From assembly GCA_032207245.1 (NCBI GenBank), contig CM063506.1:21574944-21638943 (forward strand): 64,000 nucleotides of DNA. The letters run 5' to 3'. Shown here in pieces: positions 47,084 to 55,592 of this stretch. Every line of letters begins with the position of its first letter. Position 1 is the stretch's first letter. The notes beneath the pieces were generated by a model, which made no database searches, had not been told where the DNA came from, and saw nothing but the letters and a program-made list of their open reading frames with translations. Both the position numbers and the translations under genes were made by a program. Origin of the DNA: Pardosa pseudoannulata. Its lineage: Eukaryota > Arthropoda > Arachnida > Araneae > Lycosidae.

Positions 47084-47320
47084 TAGAAGCTATGTAATCT
47101 CAAATGTGTTTAACCCTAGAAAGATAACCGAATTTTTATACTAATAAATTAAAAATAATTATACTTCAACCTGACGTGTATATGTTTGAGCCAATATATT
47201 TATGATTGTGTAAATACTGTTTGTGTGAGTGATAATGTATCGCTATAAATATCATTGGGATTATAGATAAATGAGGATTTCAAAATCGATTACATCAGTT
47301 CGACGTAAGTTATCTTTGTT
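47084..47320 (+). repeat. Direct repeat DR1, right copy
   Basis: Ends at TTTGTTAA, where the piggyBac-type element at 47323 is inserted. The left copy continues past the same TTAA and so serves as an empty-site reference. Confidence 0.75.
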
Positions 47321-47322
47321 AA

Positions 47323-47877
47323 CCACTTCCGGTAAAATGACGAGTCTAGCTCGTCATTAGTTTTTCATTCCATACCGCACAATGACGAGCTACATTCGTC
47401 ATGCGATTAAAGTTACTGTTAAATATGATAATTTAGTTTAAAATTTCTAGTGTACTGAATTTGGCAACACTTTTATCACTTGTGAAAATCACAAGTCACT
47501 ATTGCATATTGTTTACTTGGTACAAGTCATTGCCAAATTAATGAGTCAGAATAAAAGAAAACCTACTAAGAAATGCCGTGTGTGTTACAAGAATCAAATT
47601 AAAAGTGAGACTACTTGGCGGTGTAAACAATTAAGAATTCCTTTGCACTTTGTTTTGAAAAGTACCACTAGCTTGAAGACTATTATCTGTATACCTTATT
47701 AATGTTTTGCTTTGATATTTTCTTAATTTTACTGTTTCTGATATTATTTAACACTAAGTAAAAAGTGGATTTTAATTAAGAATATGTAAGAATTGTAAAA
47801 TGAAACAAGTTTTTTAAATAAAAATTAAATGGTTATTTCATGCACAGTTTTTCATTATTAAATCATACCGGAAGGGG
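47323..47877 (+). mobile_element. piggyBac-type deletion element, family PB-A, copy 2
   Basis: TTAA at 47319-47322 and 47878-47881. Ends CCACTTCCGGTA / TACCGGAAGGGG. It is very similar over its whole length to 3482-4044. It lies in the last intron of the plus-strand gene, 79 bp before the terminal exon. Confidence 0.82.
47538..47702 (+). pseudogene. piggyBac transposase C-terminal remnant in PB-A
   Basis: The frame reads MSQNKRKPTKKCRVCYKNQI, then KSETTWRCKQLRIPLHF. After a one-base shift the text continues LCFEKYH. This is the cysteine-rich end of a piggyBac transposase (Lys-Pro-Thr-x-x-Cys-x-x-Cys ... Trp-x-Cys ... Leu-Cys ... Cys-Phe-x-x-Tyr-His) with a frameshift. Only about 60 codons of the original gene remain, so no activity is expected. 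It shows that the MITE came from an autonomous piggyBac by deletion of the catalytic part. Confidence 0.75.
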
Positions 47878-47956
47878 TTAAGCAGATTTTTCTTTAAGTC
47901 GTCAGCAACAATGCATGTAAATCATGAGACGAACTTATATTTTTGTACAATTTCAG

Positions 47957-48346
47957 AGGCTGGCGCTCGTGATTCGGAGCGTGTGGCACATAGAATCCTT
48001 TGAAGAATTACTTCGCCTCAAGTACGAGTACCTGGTTGTTAGGAGTCAACATACTTTGCAACGCGAATTACTCAGGCTCGATGAGTTCGAAAACAGTCTG
48101 AACTTCATGCTGGCGAGTGCCTCACGCGTTTGCTTGAGAGAGGTCAACAGTATATCAGATTTGTACGCTCACGTCTGCGATTTGTTCACGTTTATTTGGC
48201 AGATTTGTCGTTTCCTAAAATGCGCCGTTCTTTACATCCGGGCTAAGAGGATAAACCGGAGGACCGAAAGAAGGGTCGTAATGGTGCATAACCTGCGAAA
48301 CCAAGCTAGGAATTACGATGACGACGAGTGGATAATTTTCCGTTAA
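47957..48346 (+). CDS. Terminal coding exon of the unidentified plus-strand gene
   Basis: After the acceptor ACAATTTCAG, 129 codons run to TAA. Sequence landmarks are RLALVIRSVWHIESFEELLR, then a charged helical stretch (QHTLQRELLRLDEFENSLNF), then a hydrophobic segment of about 20 residues (DLFTFIWQICRFLKCAVLYI). A strongly basic patch (RAKRINRRTERR) follows, and an acidic-aromatic end (NYDDDEWIIFR). A membrane helix followed by basic residues suggests a cytosolic C-tail (positive-inside rule). GC content and codon use differ sharply from the surrounding AT-rich DNA. Joined in phase with 45043-45165. No family recognised. Confidence 0.7.
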   Translation, partial: RLALVIRSVWHIESFEELLRLKYEYLVVRSQHTLQRELLRLDEFENSLNFMLASASRVCLREVNSISDLYAHVCDLFTFIWQICRFLKCAVLYIRAKRINRRTERRVVMVHNLRNQARNYDDDEWIIFR

Positions 48347-48475
48347 TGCATTGACAGAATTAAGCAGAAAAATGGCATGAAATTACTAGTCACTTTTTTT
48401 ATCATGTTCTCCCAGAATTCAAAAGTTAATATTTTAAGCCAATTTTACCATTTTTGCGTAGTTTTTACTTTTAGA

Positions 48476-48481
48476 AATAAA
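48476..48481 (+). terminator. Poly(A) signal of the plus-strand gene
   Basis: AATAAA 130 bp after the stop codon of the terminal exon. Confidence 0.55.
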
Positions 48482-49381
48482 TTTTATAATCTAAAGTAAC
48501 AAGAAAATGTATCAGTTGCGAAATATTTAAGTTTCATAAAGTTTTGTGTGCAGATTTCTTATATTTTTTGTTCATTGAATTACTTTTAAGGATAATTTTA
48601 GATAATTTTTGTTTTTAAATGATCTTTTATTCGGAATTAATGAGGAAAAACAATGGAAACTAAAAAAAACTTTAAGTACGACACCCACTTGAATAGGAAT
48701 TGCCTTTTAGTTGGACTTTCTGATATTTTTATCCATTTAGTAATAGATCAAGATAAAGTTCTAAATTTAAACAATGATTGTTCAATATAATGGGCAAGTA
48801 ATTTAATTTAGATTTTAAAAAATCAAAATTTGCCAATGCATTTATTTATATAAATACCAAAAAGTACCATTAGCATTTTTATAAATTTTGTTCTTAAAGC
48901 TTTTCTTATAGTTTCAGCATTATAAAGATATTTTGCAATATAGAAAATTATAAAGTTTTGTATATTACAATAAAATTGAATCTAATATTGTTAGTTACAA
49001 ATTAAAGGGATTTTAATGATTGATAATTTTTCCCCAAATCCAAAGTTACTCGAGAACTCGCAATCAACCAAAAGGAAATTTTAGACAGATGAGTTACTCT
49101 TTTATAATTTTTATACAACAGTTCAGTTAATTCATTTATTTTACTTCGGTAACACCATTGTATAAATTTCATCAGACTGCTAAAGCATTTCGTGATCAGT
49201 TGATTAATAAGCTGCAATATTCAAAGAGGTCAACAACTTAACAGGAGTTAAAGATAAATGATTTTCAAGCATTTGTTGTTTAACTACTTTTCTAAAATAG
49301 TTTGTCACAAAAAGTAATAAAAACTATTTTTTTTCTATAAGGCTTGTACTTATTTATATTCGAAAGAGAAATATCAGAAAA
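48482..49381. other. AT-rich spacer
   Basis: No supported feature downstream of the plus-strand gene. Confidence 0.5.
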
Positions 49382-49601
49382 TACAAGGGTTGGAACTTTA
49401 ATAGTGGCAACGCTGTTGTAAAAACGCTACGCAACAGAACCAAAGAATGTCGCGTATACCACAAGTGAATTACATACCTACCTTACCTCTCAGCAAAAGG
49501 ACTCGTCCTTCCTACTTCATACCAGTGCGGAGTGACGCGAACTGATCCTTGTAGTAGCTTGGGGTTTAAAGTGTTGTCAGGAAGTTTTCAAAATAAGAAC
49601 A

Positions 49602-51287
49602 ACGAAAATGGATAAAAATTCAATGTGCCAGAGATCGTACAGCAAGACAATATCATCTAGGGCAGAGGTGTCCAACCCAAATCGGTTAGGTGGGCCAAAA
49701 AATTTACTGAACTAAGGTGGGCCTCACATATAAAAATAAAACAACAAATTATTCAAAACATTTTAATATCGTGCAATATTCAAAATATGCATTTTTACAG
49801 TGCCAGCTGCCACTGTACATAAAAATTGTGTTATACATATATCATAACTACAACGACAATAAACATTAACTATACTGTATTTATAATCACCCCCAACATC
49901 TTACCTTCCTCCCTAACCATGAGAGTTAAAATATTATATTTATACTATAAATATATATTGTAGTTTATTCACAAGCACCACCACATGTATTATTTTAAAA
50001 TTAATGTGAGAGTTTTTGTATTTTACTAGAGATTTTAATATCAACGGATAATGTAGTCGACACGTATCGTAGCTGATTGGTCATGTTTTTATCAAGCAAC
50101 CTGCTGCAACACTTTGCTTTTAATAGGTTTAATTTGGAAAAAATGATTTGCAGCTATAAGTATTTCCAAATGCTGATATAATGCACATTGCCAATCGTCT
50201 TAAATTTGGAAATTTATCTTCGGTATGAATTTATTTATCCATTACAATTAATGATAACTTCACAATATCCATAAATATAATTTATAACTTTCTTTCCATA
50301 CAACTTCCACTGACTGGTCGAACAGTACGTGAGCGTAACGCGAGTCAGCTGGTTGTATAAGTAATGGCCGATTGACAGAATATTCTAGAACACTCAAATT
50401 TCAACGTAACGTGTGCAACCCTACTCAAAGACCGAGTTTACGTTGGTTGCTATCAAATCTTAACGTACCTAATATGCGTTATTTATTATTGCAAACATTA
50501 ACAGCTAAATTCTATGTTTCAACTGTATATAGTTGTGGCTGGTTCGAAGAGTGCAAAATTTTAAAAACAAAACAATAACAAAACTTTATTTAGCTAATGA
50601 ATATAGCCCTACGCGGCAGATGCGTCCTCACTTGACGCTCTCTACACAGACTCTCCCTTATTCAACATACATCGCGCCGCTGCATGCAGCGCCATCTATT
50701 TACAATATTAACATTTACATTACAATATTAGCATTTTAAAACGAAAATAAAATCCAAACACTACAATAGTAAAATGGCTAAAAACTATAGACAGTTGAAA
50801 ACTTCAATTGGGCCGCAAAAAGTTTTTAAATGGGCCGCTTGCGGCTCATGGGCCGCGGATTGGGTTTGTCTGACCTAGGGCTTCAAGAGGCTTTCGGGGA
50901 ATCTGCGTTGCCTTACAGAATTGTAGCAGACGCCCAAATGTGGCAGACATGCATCGGCGAGATAGTGCTCTAGTGTCAGCGGTGAAGAAGTGCATGCTGT
51001 TGCCGCACTAATGGATAGTGATCGATGCCAAACGATTCGACCCGAAATACAAGATTTGAGCATACGACTGTGCCCCAGATCTAAGCCCTTGTGACTTTGT
51101 CTTAAACCGTATGATGAAGAAACTACTTTGTGGCATTCGCTTCGGAATTGTTCCAGAAATTATTGCGGCAATACACCGGTCCATTCGAACTATCAAGAAA
51201 ACTGGGTCTGCTACAGGTGTTCTGAGACTTCCACATTGTTGGAAACTGGTTATACACAATGCTGGCTATTATATTGAAGGACTGTAA
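49602..51287 (+). pseudogene. mariner-type transposase remnant, interrupted and deleted
   Basis: After the hAT, the text resumes with LQEAFGESALPYRIVADA (the N-terminal helix-turn-helix region), followed by a PNVADMHR-like stretch. It then jumps to the C-terminal part: PDLSPCDFVLNRMMKKLLCG, then RSIRTIKKTGSATGVLRLP, then NAGYYIEGL and a stop. The first two catalytic Asp regions are deleted; the third (SPCDF) is present. The PDLSPCDF and YIEGL-type end fit the mariner families that end in Y-[FI]-E-G-L. Not functional. Confidence 0.75.
49663..50872. mobile_element. hAT-type element, family hAT-3, nested in the mariner
   Basis: Ends CAGAGGTGTCCAACCCAAATC and GATTGGGTTTGTCTG (related inverted ends with a short gap) and near-exact 8-bp duplications ATCTAGGG / ACCTAGGG. 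Just inside both ends are GGGCC-rich phrases (GGTGGGCCAAAAAATTT; TGGGCCGCTTGCGGCTCATGGGCCGCGG), common in hAT elements. The 1.2-kb interior has no transposase motif; a GC-richer patch at 50600-50700 is unassigned. Confidence 0.75.
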
Positions 51288-51361
51288 AACATGGTGACAT
51301 GAATCACTTTTGTATTCCATGTAAATAAATAGTTGCCACTATTAAAGTTCCAACCCTCTTA

Positions 51362-51999
51362 TATAGCAGTTTCCACTGTAATCCTAAAAGGCCGAGGTAA
51401 ATATACTTAGCACCAATGTCACTATTTTTAAATGTCTATGGTAAGCCATTTTACCACCGCTCATGATATCTGCCATTTATTTATGACTTAAGAAAGGACA
51501 AAGAAAGCTAATAAAAGTCTGATTTATAAGGTTAATTTTGAAGAATAGAAGTAAACATTAGAAAGATTTTTTAACACAACCCTTCGTTCATTTGATTCTT
51601 TTGATTATTGATAACTTCAGAAATAACAAAGAAAACTGAAGTTTTTACCTCATGACAGATTTTTAACACATAAGGCAAGTTTTGTTATAAGAAGGAAAAG
51701 CAAAATAAGGAAGCTAATTTCTACTGCCCATAATCCTTGATTAATTTTCGTTTATTCGATACAAATTCTTTTTTAGATACAAGTATTTTTAAAAATAAAC
51801 TATCAATACTACGTGATAAAACACAAAGAAATAAGGAGCATAAAATATCCTACATTTTAATAGCACCCGGTGGTAAGCGCTAAAAAGAAGTTAAAACCAA
51901 ATCAACAGAATCTAATCTAGCGAATTTATTTAATCTCAATTCAAAAGCTTATTTAAATATCATTTTTAGGGGGGGAGGGGCTTTTAAGGATAATGGGGG
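51362..51999. other. AT-rich spacer
   Basis: No supported feature. A run of GGGGGGAGGGG lies at 51969. Confidence 0.5.
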
Positions 52000-52350
52000 C
52001 AATGACCGAATATGTGGAAAACTTTCTTTCAGTACTGGGATTTCTGGAGACAAATACCACAGCTGACATGGATGTTCATAAATAGTCTTTGCCGTACGAT
52101 AGCCGTTTGGTTAGTGTGCTGACCTTCAGTACCGGAGTTTGTGGGTTCGAGTCCCACAGTGGCATGGATGTTCGTAGCCGTTCGGAATCGGCTTTAAGCA
52201 GTAGGTACCGGTCTCATTAGCCCTCGTGTTGCCAAAAGTAGACCGTAGTGCTCCAAATCAAAACCAAAATCAAGCATAGTCTTTAAGCGGCAGATAGTGG
52301 TCCAATCAGCCCTCTTTTGTCAAAACGAGTGTAGAGCTTCCAATCAACTA
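52000..52350 (+). mobile_element. Old tRNA-SINE interrupted by a younger one
   Basis: The left part (GACCGAATATGTGG ... AGCTGACATGGATGTTC) and right part (AAGCGGCAGATAGTGGTCC ... AATCAGCCCTC ... GTAGAGCTTCC) are recognisable pieces of one diverged SINE on either side of 52091-52276. Confidence 0.6.
52091..52276 (+). mobile_element. tRNA-SINE inserted in an older SINE
   Basis: Near-intact copy with a B box GGTTCGAGTCCCA and an AATCAAAACCAAAATC tail. A 9-bp duplication ATAGTCTTT flanks it at 52082-52090 and 52277-52285. Confidence 0.85.
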
Positions 52351-52392
52351 GTAACAATATGAAAGAGTAAACCATTCATTATTCTTATAAAA

Positions 52393-53291
52393 CTAACATA
52401 TAGCCCGTCATATGACGGGATCAGTAAAATTTTTAATTTTCTAGAATTGTAAAGTACCCTATAAGACAGGTTAAAAAAAATGGTTTGTTTTTTTGGCTGA
52501 GAATTATCTGGTACACGTTCAATAATTTATCTTTACTGACTGCATTTTATTAGATGCTAACTTTAATTTATTTTGTCATATTACGAAATAGAATGGACAA
52601 CAGAGGTTTTAATATTGACAGTGATTATTTGGCGGTATATATGAATGATGTCCAAAATTCAGCGAATCGATTTCCAACCGCGTGGTTATGTATAAAAAAC
52701 AAACACACAAACGAACAAACTTCTTAATTTTCAAATATATATAAATTAAAAGTTTTATTTATATTTATTAGTCCGTGAAATAGACTCCTAGACTTTTAGG
52801 AAAAGAATTTGTTGTTAATACCGGTGATAAAATTTTCATTGCAACCAAAATTAATCAATGATTAAATTTAAAATTACCACATATGTACCTAATCTATTAT
52901 TTAATACAAATATAAAAGAAAATTATTTACGTAATATCTAAGTTCAGTGATAAAATGAATGAAAATAATGCAGACGATATTTAAATAATTTAAAATAAGA
53001 AATGATTAAATGAAATAACGTCGTAATGTTAGAAACAATTGTTACTTTTACCCATGTAATAAATTGATAGATTTAATGTTCTGCTCTTAACCAGGGAAAA
53101 CAGAGCTTGAAATACTGGCATTAAAAACTCGAAAAGAGGGGAAGGAGTGGATTTCGAACGTTTTCGAACTCTCCTTGAATTTTGCTAACCATAACTCATC
53201 AAAAATACAATATGGATGCCTCTATCCATTCCAAGTACAACAGCTTCATAAATTCGAGGACAGATGGACAGACAACTTGGCTATTATAGAG
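52393..53291 (-). mobile_element. Helitron-type element, family A, minus strand
   Basis: The 3' hairpin CCCGTCATATGACGGG is perfect, but the terminal CTAG has become TTAG. The 5' side (AAGTTGTCTGTCCATCTGTCC; TATAATAGCC) is shortened. The body matches 22214-23170 closely, including TTTGGCGGTATATATGAATGATG. No coding. Confidence 0.68.
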
Positions 53292-53475
53292 CAATATGTC
53301 GCAACGTCACGAACTACTGTAATGACCTGCCCATTCATTTTCATTCATTCCGTTTGAAACTATAGCCAGAATTGTCATAAGTTGAGATGTGACCGGCTGC
53401 GTGAAATCACCTTATTATATAGCGGAAAATTTACTTTTAACAGTTAGACATCTTGAATGTTAACAGAATGATTAA

Positions 53476-53911
53476 CACGTTGACTGCCATAGGGGTCATC
53501 GGTGACCTTCACCCGATTTGGCTACAGCGCCGTGGGGGCGACCGGCGATGCAACAAATTTTAAAAGCACATAACACGTTGACCCCCACCACAAAAATTGC
53601 TTCAAGCAGAATTATATAACTCATTTTATCTGCTGAAAATAATATTGCAACATAATATGCATAATATTGGCCCTTACTCTGGACGTTGCGGTTCGATTCG
53701 AACCTCCGTTATGACATCATTATAACGTCAGCTTCCGGACATTAAATGAGAAAATGATCAAGCTGACGTCAAAGTGACGTCATAACGAACGTCCGACCTG
53801 ACCCGCAACGTCCAGAGTAAGCCCCTATATAATTATATAATTTCAGCATAACGAAAAGTTCACGTCGGCGCCTTGGGCAAACTATCAAAAATGCGTCTGA
53901 CAGTCGACTTG
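53476..53911. mobile_element. piggyBac-like MITE, family PB-F, with nested PAL-1
   Basis: TTAA at 53472-53475 and 53912-53915, with ends CACGTTGACTGCCA and the complement of TGACAGTCGACTTG (11 of 14 positions agree). The palindromic MITE at 53669-53826 lies inside. A similar end (GGAAGTTAATGGGTTAA) occurs at 54352 and another near 55955, so the true right boundary could be further out. Confidence 0.5.
53669..53826. mobile_element. Palindromic MITE, family PAL-1, copy 2
   Basis: Ends GGCCCTTACTCTGGACGTTG and CAACGTCCAGAGTAAGCCCC, with the same loop text as 36533 in the opposite orientation (AATGAGAAAATGATC, CTTCCGGACATT). The arms are less perfect than in copy 1. Confidence 0.72.
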
Positions 53912-53915
53912 TTAA

Positions 53916-55421
53916 CCGAGTGATTTATGAAATTTTCTACACATAAACATTGAAGTACAATTTAATCACACTAAAATTGTTTTAAAGCACGAATATTTTA
54001 AATTCAATATTCAGAAATGTTCTGACTAACTTCTAAAGCTGTTCTTGTAACGCAATTTTTCATAGACTCCTGCAAAATATTTAACTAATATTTCTAATTT
54101 GCATTAAACTTTTATTAAATTATATTTATTAAACTTTTCTCATATATGATAGCAAATAAATTTCTTATCACGAAGTTTTCGTTTTTTTTTTTTAAAGATA
54201 TCTTATTATATTTTTAAATGACACCTCCTCACTAATTACTTGATGTCATATTTAAAGGTGTTTAAATTTCATATTTTGTTTTACTTCCAGGTGTCTATAA
54301 TAGCTTCTATGTTAGGTATTTACTAATATATAGTCATCAGAAATATCCGGAAGTTAATGGGTTAAATTTTACCTGCTAAATATGTAGTCCTGATAAATTT
54401 CAATCGATATCTTTGACATTGTTTTGTGCATAACAGTTGAATTTTATGTCAATGTCATTGTAGTAATTTCATTTTCCTCGTGATATCTTGTTAATTTTAG
54501 CTTCTTCAGTATAATCTTTAATCCACACGCATAATTCCCTTTTCGTTAAGTTTTAATAAATTATTGTACGAGGTAATTGTGTTTGTCATGAACTCTATTG
54601 TTTCCCATTTACTTTAATTTTACTGTTATTTACCTGATAATTAATTTCCTCAACGAACCTGGTGCTCTTTTTATCCTATGGGTTATTGCATATTTATAAG
54701 ACAGATTATTAGCAACGTACCACTATAAACCATTAAATCATCTCATCAATTTAAATTATTTTTAATTCTATTATTAATATTTATTTTCTGCACCACAGAG
54801 CTTGTGAGTATGACAAGGTAGAAAATAAAAAAGTGGGTCACTCTAGGTCTTTAAAAATCTTTAATTTTTTAGCATGGCTAAACAGAAATAATAATGATTA
54901 CGTAAAATGAAAATTTGGTGTTTTTGATTTTGAATATTACTTTAATGCTAATTTCTTAAATCTGTTTGCTAATTCAATGTTATAATTTTTATATGACTGT
55001 AATGATGATAATAACTTGTCGATATAAATTTGCATGGGGGTGGAGGGCACAAAAATTGGTTTGTGCCCTGGGCACAAAAGTATCTAAGTCGGACCTTGAG
55101 GACATGCCATTCCTATTGTAGAGAACAAAGCTAGCCGAAAATGGAAAAACATTTGAATAGCTATTCCGCTGCAGCCTATAGAATCGTCTTTCGATCGTGG
55201 TTGTTTTGCTTTGCATTTTTATATCTACTTTTGTAATTTCTAATATCCTAGTAGCAATGGAAAATAATTTCAAGTACAGCCATGAATGGAAAGCATGCAA
55301 GCCCCAAGTCCAGCGACGTTGTTTGCCTTTAGTAATAAATGATAAATATACTGTGTTTCTCATTTATACTTCGGGCTAGGACGCGGATGAAATATCTGCC
55401 TAGGGATATTGCTATCAACAC
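53916..55421. other. Spacer without a supported gene
   Basis: A 124-codon minus-strand frame at 54989-55363 has no motif or splice context. GGTTTGTGCCCTGGGCACAAA and TCGGACCTTG near 55060-55100 resemble the end of a hAT-type element, with a loosely similar end at 56212-56250 (GTGCCTAGGGCACG, CAGGCCCTG). Confidence 0.45.
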
Positions 55422-55592
55422 TTTGCCAAATGATCGCTAAATGGGTGCTGCTTTTCGGTACAGAAATTTGTGAATTCGAATTATACTGCTGGCAGTGATG
55501 TTCGTAGCCGTTCGAAATCGGCTTTAAGCAGTAGGTGTTGGTCTCGTAAGATCTAGTTAAGCAAAAGTGTAGATCGTAGAGCTCCAAATCAC
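55422..55592 (+). mobile_element. Diverged tRNA-SINE
   Basis: Recognised by GGGTGCTGCTTTTCGGTAC, the altered B box GAATTCGAATTATA, GTAGCCGTTCGAAATCGGCTTTAAGCAGTAGG split over the normal order, and a GTAGAGCTCCAAATC end. Confidence 0.6.

Larger units (their letters stand above)
49384..51359 (+). mobile_element. Tc1/mariner-type element (second family), split by a hAT
   Basis: Inverted ends with the shared core GGGTTGGAACTTTAATAGTGGCAAC (25 bp perfect), TA on both sides (49382-49383, 51360-51361). Without the hAT at 49663-50872 about 0.77 kb remains. The interior holds transposase remnants, listed separately. It is unrelated in its ends to the mariners at 5104 and 6391. Confidence 0.88.

Noticed and set aside
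45901..47320. LTR retrotransposon with DR1 as LTRs
   Set aside because: The repeat ends are not TG...CA, there is no primer-binding site or reverse transcriptase, and the copies are too diverged from each other for a simple intact element.
50875..51320. Minus-strand frames of 60-80 codons
   Set aside because: They are the antisense of the mariner transposase remnant.
54989..55363. 124-codon minus-strand frame
   Set aside because: No motif, no splice sites, and it includes a repeat-like GTGCCCTGGGCAC segment.
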